Positions 30,513 through 39,622 of a stretch of 39,622 bases of DNA are shown here, one piece after another; within the stretch, counting starts at the first letter, position 1; every line of letters begins with the position of its first letter. Made by a program: the position numbers and the translations under genes. The notes under the pieces are model-generated. The model did not search any database, was not told the origin of the DNA, and was given only the letters and a program-made list of their open reading frames with translations. The stretch is taken from assembly GCA_035505995.1 (NCBI GenBank), contig DATJQF010000108.1, positions 1-39,622 on the forward strand, read 5' to 3'. The DNA comes from DATJQF01 sp035505995 (lineage in GTDB: Bacteria > Bacteroidota > Bacteroidia > Bacteroidales > FEN-979).

Positions 30513-33500
30513 TCATTTATTGATCAGTATCGTACGGATCACCCGGTTGGAATTATCTTTCAGGATGACCGTATAGACACCGTCGGAAGCAGTACTGAGG
30601 TCGATCTTCTTGTCCAGGCTGCGATTCACCACCATGTTGTTATCGGAATAGACCATCATTCCGATCGCGTTGTAAATCTCCAGTTTGTAGGAGGTGGTGA
30701 CCTGGTTACTGATTGAGATCGTGAAGTGACCGTCGTTGGGTACCGGGTAAATGACGATATGGCTTCCCGGCAGCTCCGGTAATCCGGTAATCAGGACATA
30801 CAGACTGTCGGATTGCGGCGAGGCGCATCCCAGCGAGGTTACCACATCGTAGTACCAGCCGGAACCGGTGGTGGTGGCATCGAGGGTCTGGCCCGTGGCG
30901 CCGACCTGAAGGACATCGTCCTTATACCACTGGTTCCCGGACGGAGCGTCGCTGCTCAGGACATAGCCGTTCAGCGTGATGACCGGTTTCGGCGGGATCG
31001 GGTTCACCGTAACGTAGAAGTCGGGTGAAGGATCGCCGTAGCCGCAGGCATTGGTGCCATACACCATGAAGTCGCCTGATAGGGTCCCGGGTGCAAAATT
31101 AACCGTGATCACGTTGGTATTGTAACCGTCAACGATGGTCACACCGCCCGGTAACGGCCAGACGTAACCGGTGGCATTGGCTATCGGGGCCACCGAGTAA
31201 ACGATTCCCTGGTCGCCGTCGCACACGGCAGCCTGACCGGTGATCGGGCCGGCCTGGTCGGGCAACGGGGATACCGTGATCGGGAAGGCGGGTGAAACGG
31301 TTCCGTTCCCGCAGAGGTTATTCCCGTAAACGGTCACGTCTCCCGACGAAGCATTTGCATCGAAGGTCACCGTGATGGAATTGGTGCCCGCGCCGCCGGT
31401 GATATTGGCGCCTGCCGGCAGGGTCCACACGTAAGTGAGCGCATTGAGGATCGGATCCACCGAGTAGCTGCCCGTTCCGCCGCCGCATACTGTGCTGGTG
31501 CCGGTGATATTACCCGCCGGAGCCGGAATATCCTGCACGTTCACGTTGAGCACGGTCGGGGTGGGAGCGGCGCATCCGTTCGCGTTATTATAGTTCACGC
31601 TGATCCACTGCGGACCCGGAGCGATCCATTCCACCTGCGCCTGGTAAGTATTTCCGCCGAAGGTGATCATACCACCGGGGGAAACGGTCCAGATATAGTT
31701 GCTCATGCCGGCTTCCGTGGTATAGTTATAATACCCGGAATTCACGCACATGCTGGTCAGACCGGAGATGGTCGGGACCGGTGCATTGTTCACCGTGACC
31801 GGGTAAACCGTGGGAGCCGCAGCGTCGCAGCCCTGGGCGTTCGTATAATTCACGCTCACGTTCTGCGCACCTGCGGTGTTCCACATCACCGTCAGGGTGT
31901 TCGTGCCGTTCCCGGTTACCATCGAGCCACCTGCCGAGACCGTCCACACATAGTTGGCGAATCCAGCCTGGGTGGTGTATACGGCCTGAGAGCCGGTACA
32001 TCCGTTCGCCGGACCTGCAATGGTCGGAGCAGGTATATTGTTCACGGTGATGGGAAGCGAAGAAGGAACGCCTGTTGCACAACCGCTGGAACCGGCCACC
32101 GTTACATTACCGGAAGTGGCTGCCCCGCTGAAGCACACCGAGATCGTGGTGCTGCCCGCGCCGGCCGTGATCGATCCGCCCGGAGGCAGGGTCCAGATGT
32201 AGGAGATGGCGTTGGTAATGGGGGCCACCGAGTAAATATAATTGCAATGGGACTTGCAAACACTGATCGGACCGGTGATCGGACCGGCGTCGCCCGGTAC
32301 CGGGCAGCCCGTCGTAAAGGTCATATCGGTGCCGCAATTCGTGCCATTGGCGTTCGTGCCGCACACCTGGAAGTGGTAAGTGCTCCCGACGAGAAGTCCC
32401 GTAAGGCTGGCGCTGACTGCTACCGGGGTAGTGCCGTTATCGAATGGGCTCGGTACACCGGGCACCGTGTTGCCATAGGCGGGAGTAAGTCCGTAATTGA
32501 ACGTGACCGTAGTGGAAGCGCAGTTGGAGGTGACCAGACCGTTCAGTGTTGCATTGTTGCTGCCCACTCCCGTGGCTGCCTGTGTCGATGCAGTCGGCGC
32601 ACCGGGAAGGGTGGTGAACGTAAGGTCTCCGCCATTGCTGGTACCTGCAACGTTCACGCCTTTCACCCGGAAGTGATACAGCGTGCAGGGCAGCAATCCG
32701 GTCACATTAGCGGCCACTGCCGTGGCAACCATGCCATTGACCGTAAGCGGAACCGCGTTGATGGTCGATCCATACGCTGCAGTCAGCCCATACTCGAAGG
32801 TCACCGTGGTGGAAGAATTGTTAGCCGTTACGGTTCCGTTGAGTGTGGCTCCTGTGGATGCAATCGCAGTAGCCGGATTGGTCACGACGGTCGGCGGGAT
32901 GGCTGCGGTGGTAAAGGTCATATCCAGGCCGTTATAGGTGATGGCATTAGCCACTCCCTTGGCGCGGAAATGATACAGTGTCACCGGTGTCAGGCCGCTG
33001 ATATTGCCGCTGAAATTTTGCAAGGTCGCTCCTGAAAGCGGGGAGGGAGAACCTGCCTGGGGGGTTCCGTAAGCGACGGTCAGACCGTACTCAAACGAAA
33101 CGGTGGTGATTTCCCCGTTCGGCTGTGCCTGCCCATTCAGGGTGGCGGTGGTTCCGCCTACCGGATTGGCTGCGGTAGTGGTGATTACCGGTACGAGCGA
33201 GAATTCATACAATCCCATATCCGGGGGATTGCCGCGGGCCGCACCCGAGAAGTCGGTCGTGATCCCCGGAATGGTAATACCCGCATTGTTCAGCTCCGGT
33301 TTGACCGTATGGAGATCCGATGCCGAGACAAACTGCGGATCCGCGTTTACGGAATTCGCATCACCAAGGGTTGCAGCTTTCCATGCGGCAAAAGAAAGTA
33401 CATCGGCAGCGTTGTAATAGCCCACATATCCGGCGGTAGAATAAATGTCGTTGTAGTTGGAGTTCAGTGAGCCCGTTGAAGCGATATATGCTCCATAATG

Positions 33501-36500
33501 CTTCCCGGTTCCACCCGCTGCACGGGTATTTGAGAAAATGTTATTGTTCATCGTGATCGTCGAGGCATAAGCCCGGTAATAGGCATACGTGGATGCTACA
33601 CCCGTAGCCGGACCATTGACGGAAACCGAGTTGAAGTAATACCGGTAGTTACAGGTCGTGACAGCCGCGTCATAGTCGTAGATTCCATAAATTGTCGGGT
33701 CCGTTGCTCCGGCCCCGTTGAGGGATATGAAGTTGTTGGAGAACTCGCCGGTCCCACCCGCAACACCATAGTTGTAAATTCCATACAGTATGGGAGTTAT
33801 GGTTGCGGTCGTCACAGAGACATTGAAGATTTTATTCTTCCTGAGATTTCCTGCATAGGAGCGGATGCCGTTGAAATTAGGTGATCCTGAGGTCGCCGTA
33901 AACTGCCAGTTCGCGATGATGTTATTTTCGATATTGGTCAGATTGTTGGTCGAATAGTTGATGATACCATAATTATTCGAGGTGTTATCTGCCATGACAA
34001 TAGAATTGGCGATCGTATTGCTGCCGATCACATTCCCGGCGACGGTTCCGATGTTGTACAGACCGTTGTTGGTGCTGCTGATATAGATTCCATAGGTATA
34101 GAGTGCACTGTTGACGGTTGTCCCGGTTAATCCCGCGATGATATTGCCCTGGACGTTATTCGGGTAGAGGGCTGTGCCATACAGGTAGATCGCGTAAATA
34201 TAACCACCACCGGCGACCTGGACTGAGTTGAGTGTTGTCGGATGTCCTATCGTGTTGTTATTCACGTTGAACAGGCCGGTTCCGGCATAGATGCCATAGA
34301 AGGTACCACCGGTATTCAGGATGATATTCTGGAGCGTGTTATTGTTGATGTTGGTTACGGCCTGTGCAGTGGAGGGTATACAATAAATACCTTCCCATGT
34401 GGTGGTCGTTGTCCATGCCGCTCCGCCGCAGTTCGCGGCTGATCCACCAAGGAAGTTGCCGGTGATGGTATGGCCTGTATTTCCAGTGACATAGATGCAA
34501 TATTGAGTTGCAGAGGGAACCGTTGCGTTGTTGTAATAGAAACTGTTTCCTGTTATGGTCGCCCCGTCGTTTACTGCGTTCAGATAAACCCCGTAATTGC
34601 TGAAGTTGTAAATATTATTGCCTGTGATCGTCAGCGTGTTGAGGTTTGTTGCCGAATAGATGGAGGTGTATGGTCTGCCCACAGTGCCGGCCACGGCATC
34701 CCCGATGTTATTGTTGGAGATCGTTACCGAATTAAAGGCATTGACACCGGCTGTATTGGAAATATTGACCACGCCATTGGTACTCGTTGTGCCGTTATTT
34801 TCGATCGTGCAATTCGTCAGCACATCATTGATCGCTCCGTCCTTGTACTGGATCGTTGGACCGGTTCCACTTGCAGTGGCATTGGTAAAGCGCCAGGTCA
34901 GATATTTTCCTGACTGTCCGTCAATCGTAACACGATCGGCTCCCAGGAAGCGGATCAGACCGGTTCCGGCCGCGAGCGTCGCAGTACCACTGATCGTCCG
35001 GAGCGTGGAGGCATCCGGTTTGATCGTCAGGGTAAAGTTCGAATTCGGCGGTTCTTCGGAGAACTGGTTCAAACCAACCGTTCCGGGTTCAGTGAGATCG
35101 GCGGTAATATTGATCGTGGTATTTCCGGTGATGACGCCCTGGTTGATCATATCAAACGCGCCACCGGCTCCGGTCAGTGTTGCATAGGTTCCCGGAACAG
35201 TGATGGTCGTGGGAACGCTGGCAACGATCGTATAGCTCTGAACCGTGGTGGGGGCGAGGTTGATATTCTGTACCGGCGGGTTGCCGCTGGCACCGGCGCC
35301 CGGGTACATGGCTCCCAGGTTATTGGCCGCATCCTGTGCAACGACAAAGTACTGAATGATATCACCGGCTGCGACAGGAGCCTGCAGCAAGGAATAATCG
35401 ATCGTGAAGCTGAATGGCGTGCTGGAGTTACTTGCCAATACATATTTCCATCCGTTGTTGGCTGATGTATTACCGACAAAGGCATTGGCGTCGGTCGACT
35501 TCTTGTAATATATTCTCGGCAAACTGGCGCCGGTTGAGACGCCGACATTATCCGTGATCGTTGCCCAGCCTGTCAGCGTACGGGTACCCGCAACAGGACC
35601 ATTCCCGAGAGCTGTATAGGTAATATACGGTGGGAAAACGTCGGCAGACAGTGTAAAGTTCCCTGCATCGGCACCAACATCCGGGGGCGTCAGTGTGCTG
35701 CGTGTCTGTGCATCAAAATCATCAGAAACGTTGGTCAGGGCGATACCCGAGGCTTCGATGGGTGTCGGGCTCTGGACATGCAGGTTCACCGTAGCAGAAG
35801 TACCGGTAGGTGCTACAAAGTTAGGATCGCCGGAACCGCTGGCAAGATCGTTACCGGTGGCAACCCTCCAGGCTCCGATGGACGCAACGTCAAGCGCGTT
35901 ATAACGGCCAAACATGCTGCCCACTGCTCCGTTGGAGAGAAGCAGGTTGTAATTGCTGTTCAATCCGAACGGGAACATGGTCGTACCGCCTTCCCCGATC
36001 GCATAATGCTGTCCGGTCGTTCCGCCGCTGCGTGCATTGAAGAAAATGTTATCAAGCACGGTTCTCAGGGTGGTGATGGTGCTGTTGAAGGCATAGGTAT
36101 TTCCGGTGGTGCCCGCGGAGACGGTCCCGCCAATATATACACTGTTGTTCAGGATACTGTCGCGGGTAGCCCCAAATTCATATATCCCGATAATCTGTGC
36201 ATTGTCACCCATCGATGTGCCGGCGCTGTTGATCCCAAGTCGGATCATGTTGTTTTTGTATGTCCCGTATGCACCGGAGGTATTAAGATACATTCCGGTC
36301 ATGAGAGCGGTTGCCATTCCGGAGCTCAGGGAGAAGCTGTGGATGAAATTCTTCTCACAAACAACCGAACCGGCCGTATTGGCAAGGTAAATCCCGTGCT
36401 CTGCAACGGCCGCACCCGCACTGGTGTTCGACAGGTTGTAGATCTGGTTGCCGCGAATGATATTGCCAAACTGGGAATTGGAAGAAAAGATCCCGACGTT

Positions 36501-39107
36501 GGACGAAAGACCAGCTAGTGTAGTGTTCAGGGACGCAATCGAGAAATCACGGACAGTATTGCTGGTGATGACTGATGGGATCATGGAACCTAAATTGTAA
36601 ATTCCCAGATTGTAAGAGCTGATCCCGGTATTCAAATTGGTCCAGTTCGCACAGGTATTTGAATTCACGGTCATGGTTCCTGCTCCGGTTGCGCTGATGA
36701 CAAGTCCCTGGAATGCCATATAGGGATTCGACTGAGCAGGTGCCTGCAGACTGGATGCTGTTGTGAGGCTGCCGACGAGGTTGTTCTGAACCTGGACATT
36801 TCCGTTTTGCACAGACGGCGTTACCCCGATTGCCCGGAAGGTCTGGAGATAGGTAGAGGCGGAACCGGCAACACCCTGCATGGTGATTGCACCTACGGTA
36901 TTGTTATTAACGGTTCCCTGGATCCCGCGGAAGTCGAGCCCTTCAAAAAAAGCCGCATAAGAACCGTTCCCGACGGTGATGGAAATAGATCCCGTACCTG
37001 TTGCTGCACCCACTGTGTTGTTGTTAAGGTTGAGGATGCCGGCAACACCTATGAAACCGGTGAAAAAGATGGAAGCAGCTGTAGGATTCGTGTACAGGGC
37101 AATGTTTGCGACAGTGTTCCCTGTGACAATATTCGGATTCAATGACAGGACACTGGTCTGGAACCGGATCGAGTAGATGAAGTTGGCGATGGTCGGAGGT
37201 GTGCCATTCCCGTTAAGGGTCCATGGAGTTCCCCCGCAAAGCGGAGCGGAACCTCCAATATAGTTGTTAGTGACGGTATAGCCATCACCGGGTACGATCA
37301 GGATGACGTTGTATCCTACCGCTACCGTCGGGCTCCTGGGCACAGTCTGGTAGAAGCTGTTGCCGGTAATTGTCCAGGCACTACTGCCCGCTGCAATATA
37401 GACCCCGATCGGGTTGTTACCTGAGAGATAGAAGTCGTGGATATTGTTGTTCGAGATGGTATTATTCAGGTTGTATGCGGAATATTGGGCTGCATTCCCG
37501 TTAGAGGCAATCGCAAAAAGCGGGGTGGTCGCCCCATCCTTGATATCGTTATGATCGATCACGTTGTATGAATTTCCGTTCACCCCGGAAGTACCACCAA
37601 AATGGATGGATCCATACGCTCCTGCATTGATATTCGTTACGACGCAATACTGAACGGTATTGTACTGAGCTCCTTCCAGGAGCATAACGGAAGCGCCGGC
37701 TCCCGTGTTATCCAGCACGAGGTTGGGCGTCGAGCCGGTCGCATTGACCCGCCCGTCGATGGTGAGATATTTCACCCCACTCAGTGATAACGTCGAAGTG
37801 GTGTTGTTACTTGTGATCGTTGTGCCGGCAGCCAGGGGGTACACTGTCACCTTGTTCACTGCACTCGTACCGGGGATGGCCGTCGCCGTGATGGGGAAGG
37901 TTTCAACCGTTGAGACATAGGTCGACTGCAGTTGGAGGTTCACCGCACAGGTCACTCCGTTCGAAGCCAGGTCTGCAAATGCGGCTGTCAGAGATGGATA
38001 GGCACCTGTCGGACCCACAGTATAATTGCCGCAGCGTGGAGTTGGCGTTAACGTGGTCGTGCTTCCGGTCAGGGGGCTGGTTGCAAGATAGAGAGGAGGT
38101 GTTCCAACGCATGAGTTGTTGGCTGCAAACACAAAGAAGTAATACAGGGTGGATGAAGAAAGCCCCGTAGCCAGGAACGTTGTGGTGGAGCCCCAGGATA
38201 CTACATTTCCGCTGCCCAGTGTGGCGCCGACGGTATATACAGTCCCGTCCACCGGAGATGCACCCAGGCTGCTGCTAAGGCTGCGAACCACCAGGTAGCT
38301 ATCGGCACTGGGGGAAGCAGTGAAAGAACCGCTGACCGTGGTAGTGGTGGGGGTCAGCACCAGTGCGGTGGGCTGTGCTCCCGGCGTGGCGCAGGGAGGC
38401 GGTGGTGTCCAGGTAAAGGTTAACCCGTTGGGAGGAATAACCCCCGGCGGGGTATAGGAGCAGGTTGCTGCATTCGTGGCGCCGGCCGTAGTGGCCGACC
38501 AGTTGGTAGTCGTGGTGCGATTGTTAAAATCTGCGGCGGCACCTCCTCTTAACCCGACTTGTACCGTATTGCTTATAGAAGTTCCTGCATAAGGTCCGTA
38601 AACTATTTTCACCTGATTGGTGGTTTCGTACAGCTGGATCTGGAAATTGAAGTCTGCAAGCCCTGCAGAATAAAATCCATAGTTCTTGAACTGCACGACC
38701 AGATAACGGTTGGGTGCGGAACCCATCGTCTGGTACCGGATCTCAGCCCCATTGGCAACCACGCCGTAAAGGTCATAGTTGAAGGCTGCAATCACTTCAT
38801 TCGTGGTTCCTGTACTTAATGAATAATAGCTGCTTGAGGGTGCCGTGGCTCCCATGCTGATGAATCCGTTCTCATTCAGCCCGAACTGGGTATACACTGT
38901 ACCTCTCCAGGTAAAGTTGAACCCGATGGTCAGAGGGCCATAAGAATAATCATCAAAATAGGTAGTCCCGGTTGGGGTAATTGCTGTTCCCCCGCTGATT
39001 GCGGTATACGTTGTGGTGCTCTGACCGAAAGCATACTGTGATGCATTCTGACCACTGACACCCAGGGTGAACAGAAGAGCCGTGAAAAACAGTAACAGTT
39101 TTTTCAT
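30513..39107 (-). CDS. Giant T9SS-secreted surface protein (beta-helix, FN3, PKD-like repeats)
   Basis: A 2,864-residue protein with signal peptide 1-19. In order: an N-terminal beta-sandwich (about 20-235; YGPLTIGFNFTWRGTVY, GLNENGFISMG); a fibronectin-III-like domain (about 238-352); a first right-handed beta-helix (about 358-1150) rich in turns such as NTISNNNIHDFYLSGN; a linker domain (about 1155-1295); a second beta-helix (about 1306-1950); three FN3-like repeats (about 1970-2265) sharing ATLNG...TTVTFEYGLTxAYG; five PKD-like repeats (about 2268-2705), each with two cysteines; and a type A T9SS sorting domain (TIGR04183) over the last about 75 residues (IVIYPVPNDGHFTISISN, YKLEIYNAIGMMVYSD, GVYTVILKDNSNRVI). 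It should be exported by T9SS and held on or released from the surface. An adhesin or glycan-related role is plausible, but I see no catalytic motif. Confidence 0.93.
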   Translation of the reverse strand: MKKLLLFFTALLFTLGVSGQNASQYAFGQSTTTYTAISGGTAITPTGTTYFDDYSYGPLTIGFNFTWRGTVYTQFGLNENGFISMGATAPSSSYYSLSTGTTNEVIAAFNYDLYGVVANGAEIRYQTMGSAPNRYLVVQFKNYGFYSAGLADFNFQIQLYETTNQVKIVYGPYAGTSISNTVQVGLRGGAAADFNNRTTTTNWSATTAGATNAATCSYTPPGVIPPNGLTFTWTPPPPCATPGAQPTALVLTPTTTTVSGSFTASPSADSYLVVRSLSSSLGASPVDGTVYTVGATLGSGNVVSWGSTTTFLATGLSSSTLYYFFVFAANNSCVGTPPLYLATSPLTGSTTTLTPTPRCGNYTVGPTGAYPSLTAAFADLASNGVTCAVNLQLQSTYVSTVETFPITATAIPGTSAVNKVTVYPLAAGTTITSNNTTSTLSLSGVKYLTIDGRVNATGSTPNLVLDNTGAGASVMLLEGAQYNTVQYCVVTNINAGAYGSIHFGGTSGVNGNSYNVIDHNDIKDGATTPLFAIASNGNAAQYSAYNLNNTISNNNIHDFYLSGNNPIGVYIAAGSSAWTITGNSFYQTVPRSPTVAVGYNVILIVPGDGYTVTNNYIGGSAPLCGGTPWTLNGNGTPPTIANFIYSIRFQTSVLSLNPNIVTGNTVANIALYTNPTAASIFFTGFIGVAGILNLNNNTVGAATGTGSISITVGNGSYAAFFEGLDFRGIQGTVNNNTVGAITMQGVAGSASTYLQTFRAIGVTPSVQNGNVQVQNNLVGSLTTASSLQAPAQSNPYMAFQGLVISATGAGTMTVNSNTCANWTNLNTGISSYNLGIYNLGSMIPSVITSNTVRDFSIASLNTTLAGLSSNVGIFSSNSQFGNIIRGNQIYNLSNTSAGAAVAEHGIYLANTAGSVVCEKNFIHSFSLSSGMATALMTGMYLNTSGAYGTYKNNMIRLGINSAGTSMGDNAQIIGIYEFGATRDSILNNSVYIGGTVSAGTTGNTYAFNSTITTLRTVLDNIFFNARSGGTTGQHYAIGEGGTTMFPFGLNSNYNLLLSNGAVGSMFGRYNALDVASIGAWRVATGNDLASGSGDPNFVAPTGTSATVNLHVQSPTPIEASGIALTNVSDDFDAQTRSTLTPPDVGADAGNFTLSADVFPPYITYTALGNGPVAGTRTLTGWATITDNVGVSTGASLPRIYYKKSTDANAFVGNTSANNGWKYVLASNSSTPFSFTIDYSLLQAPVAAGDIIQYFVVAQDAANNLGAMYPGAGASGNPPVQNINLAPTTVQSYTIVASVPTTITVPGTYATLTGAGGAFDMINQGVITGNTTINITADLTEPGTVGLNQFSEEPPNSNFTLTIKPDASTLRTISGTATLAAGTGLIRFLGADRVTIDGQSGKYLTWRFTNATASGTGPTIQYKDGAINDVLTNCTIENNGTTSTNGVVNISNTAGVNAFNSVTISNNNIGDAVAGTVGRPYTSIYSATNLNTLTITGNNIYNFSNYGVYLNAVNDGATITGNSFYYNNATVPSATQYCIYVTGNTGHTITGNFLGGSAANCGGAAWTTTTTWEGIYCIPSTAQAVTNINNNTLQNIILNTGGTFYGIYAGTGLFNVNNNTIGHPTTLNSVQVAGGGYIYAIYLYGTALYPNNVQGNIIAGLTGTTVNSALYTYGIYISSTNNGLYNIGTVAGNVIGSNTIANSIVMADNTSNNYGIINYSTNNLTNIENNIIANWQFTATSGSPNFNGIRSYAGNLRKNKIFNVSVTTATITPILYGIYNYGVAGGTGEFSNNFISLNGAGATDPTIYGIYDYDAAVTTCNYRYYFNSVSVNGPATGVASTYAYYRAYASTITMNNNIFSNTRAAGGTGKHYGAYIASTGSLNSNYNDIYSTAGYVGYYNAADVLSFAAWKAATLGDANSVNADPQFVSASDLHTVKPELNNAGITIPGITTDFSGAARGNPPDMGLYEFSLVPVITTTAANPVGGTTATLNGQAQPNGEITTVSFEYGLTVAYGTPQAGSPSPLSGATLQNFSGNISGLTPVTLYHFRAKGVANAITYNGLDMTFTTAAIPPTVVTNPATAIASTGATLNGTVTANNSSTTVTFEYGLTAAYGSTINAVPLTVNGMVATAVAANVTGLLPCTLYHFRVKGVNVAGTSNGGDLTFTTLPGAPTASTQAATGVGSNNATLNGLVTSNCASTTVTFNYGLTPAYGNTVPGVPSPFDNGTTPVAVSASLTGLLVGSTYHFQVCGTNANGTNCGTDMTFTTGCPVPGDAGPITGPISVCKSHCNYIYSVAPITNAISYIWTLPPGGSITAGAGSTTISVCFSGAATSGNVTVAGSSGCATGVPSSLPITVNNIPAPTIAGPANGCTGSQAVYTTQAGFANYVWTVSAGGSMVTGNGTNTLTVMWNTAGAQNVSVNYTNAQGCDAAAPTVYPVTVNNAPVPTISGLTSMCVNSGYYNYTTEAGMSNYIWTVSPGGMITFGGNTYQAQVEWIAPGPQWISVNYNNANGCAAPTPTVLNVNVQDIPAPAGNITGTSTVCGGGTGSYSVDPILNALTYVWTLPAGANITGGAGTNSITVTFDANASSGDVTVYGNNLCGNGTVSPAFPITVSPLPDQAGPITGQAAVCDGDQGIVYSVAPIANATGYVWPLPGGVTIVDGYNTNVITVNFAPGTLSGDFMVYGTNACGYGDPSPDFYVTVNPIPPKPVITLNGYVLSSDAPSGNQWYKDDVLQVGATGQTLDATTTGSGWYYDVVTSLGCASPQSDSLYVLITGLPELPGSHIVIYPVPNDGHFTISISNQVTTSYKLEIYNAIGMMVYSDNNMVVNRSLDKKIDLSTASDGVYTVILKDNSNRVIRTILINK

Positions 39108-39215
39108 GTGTTTTTTCGATTTTGGTTAAAGTGCATAAATCAAGCTACTGGAAATATATTTGATTGAATTTCTTTGAAGGGAAAAATGCCGGTTAAACCT
39201 CGTCCATCTCAGAAA

Positions 39216-39223
39216 CAAATATA
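39216..39223 (-). promoter_or_regulatory. Candidate promoter of the giant T9SS gene
   Basis: The minus strand reads TATATTTG (fits TAnnTTTG), about 109 bases before the ATG. Upstream, TTG triplets occur 15 and 24 bases before the box, on either side of the usual 17-23 spacing. The leader would be about 100 bases. Confidence 0.4.
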
Positions 39224-39331
39224 AATAAAAATTGTTTTCAATTGATACAAAAAAAAATACAAAAAAAATTTTTTCATTTTTCCTTAAAGATTCAGAAGCA
39301 AATGTTCCGCAAAAGAAAAAAAGAAGAAGAA

Positions 39332-39364
39332 GAACCGGCGGATAAAGATAAAGTAATCCGGTTC
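39332..39364 (-). terminator. Terminator after hldD
   Basis: On the minus strand GAACCGG and CCGGTTC form a 7-base stem around a 19-base loop, followed by TTCTTCTTCTTTTTTTC. It begins 16 bases after the hldD stop codon. Confidence 0.6.
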
Positions 39365-39380
39365 GGCTGTCAATCGTTTT

Positions 39381-39622
39381 TTAGAAAAAATTACGTTCCA
39401 GGAGATATCCCTGCACGTACTCTTCGATGCCTTGCTCCAGCGTAACGAAAGGCCTGGAATAGCCTGCCGCCCGAAGCTTCTGCATATTCGCCTCGGTGAA
39501 ATACTGGTACCGGTCACGGATATCTGCCGGGGTATCGATGAACCGGATTTCCGGGACGCGATCCAGGGAGGAGAATACCGCGGTGGCCAGGTCGAGGAAG
39601 GTCCTGGCTTTCCCGGTTCCCA
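39381..39622 (-). CDS. hldD: ADP-L-glycero-D-manno-heptose 6-epimerase, C-terminal part
   Basis: The frame enters from the right edge and ends at TAA (39383-39381), giving the last 79 residues. The visible part matches the C-terminus of HldD/RfaD: GTGKARTFLDLATAVFSSL, IRFIDTPADIRDRYQYFTEA, MQKLRAAGYSRPFVTLE and EEYVQGYL. HldD turns ADP-D-glycero-heptose into the L-glycero form used in the LPS inner core, with bound NADP, in the cytoplasm. The Rossmann domain and catalytic Ser/Tyr/Lys lie outside the window, so a related sugar-nucleotide epimerase is the main alternative. The YQxFTEA and LRxAGY pattern favours HldD. Confidence 0.85.
   Translation of the reverse strand, partial: GTGKARTFLDLATAVFSSLDRVPEIRFIDTPADIRDRYQYFTEANMQKLRAAGYSRPFVTLEQGIEEYVQGYLLERNFF

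Larger units (their letters stand above)
39108..39380. other. Intergenic gap, 273 bases
   Basis: An AT-rich gap between hldD and the giant gene, both on the minus strand. It holds the hldD terminator (39332-39364), homopolymer A/T tracts around 39248-39275, and a promoter candidate for the giant gene (39216-39223). I see no small gene. Confidence 0.6.

Noticed and set aside
33200..38000. Repeated words in the giant gene that could look like a CRISPR or other DNA repeat array
   Set aside because: The similarity is in protein turns (Asn/Thr/Ser-rich), unit lengths vary, and the frame stays open throughout.

Overview
The window looks like a stretch of chromosome from a fairly GC-rich member of the Bacteroidota. 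The evidence is a type IX secretion (T9SS) sorting domain on a 2,864-residue surface protein, Bacteroidota-type LptD and OstA-like LPS proteins, many lipoproteins, almost no Shine-Dalgarno sequences, and several upstream matches to the Bacteroidota -7 promoter motif TAnnTTTG. Order and genus cannot be fixed from the sequence alone. I found 26 protein genes (two cut by the window ends) and no tRNA, rRNA, CRISPR array, transposase or phage gene.

Layout. 1-1935 (minus): an ECF sigma factor, a one-pass membrane protein that is probably its regulator, and a truncated TPR protein. 1992-4106: a prolyl oligopeptidase predicted to be a lipoprotein. 4362-8137 (minus): a glycosyltransferase, a second ECF sigma factor and urocanase. 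8256-11256 (plus): tgt, an LptF/LptG-type permease and a FISUMP-domain lipoprotein. 11286-14909 (minus): ung, a MbnP-like/MbnH-like pair and ispE. 15009-15995 (plus): a 41-residue lipoprotein and an outer-membrane protein. 16043-22996: an envelope block with ridA, lptD, a cell-wall amidase, an MlaD-type MCE protein and an OstA/LptA-like protein. 23133-27399: asnA and a two-unit M16 peptidase. 27444-30338: a HExxH / beta-propeller / beta-barrel fusion. 30513-39107: the giant T9SS cargo protein. 39381-39622: the C-terminus of hldD.

Common theme. Most of the window serves the cell envelope. LptF/G, OstA/LptA and LptD are parts of the LPS export bridge. HldD makes the heptose precursor of the LPS core. 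MlaD handles lipids and the amidase cuts peptidoglycan. The remaining genes are mostly housekeeping (tgt, ung, ispE, asnA, ridA, hutU).

Most worth a second look: the MbnP/MbnH-like pair outside any methanobactin context; the 41-residue lipoprotein with its own strong terminator; the metalloprotease-propeller-barrel fusion; permuted inverted repeats between that gene and the giant gene; short tandem repeats in three intergenic gaps; and a Tgt lacking the zinc cysteines. No gap without a gene exceeds 300 bases. The two largest (4107-4361 and 39108-39380) hold terminators and a promoter candidate.
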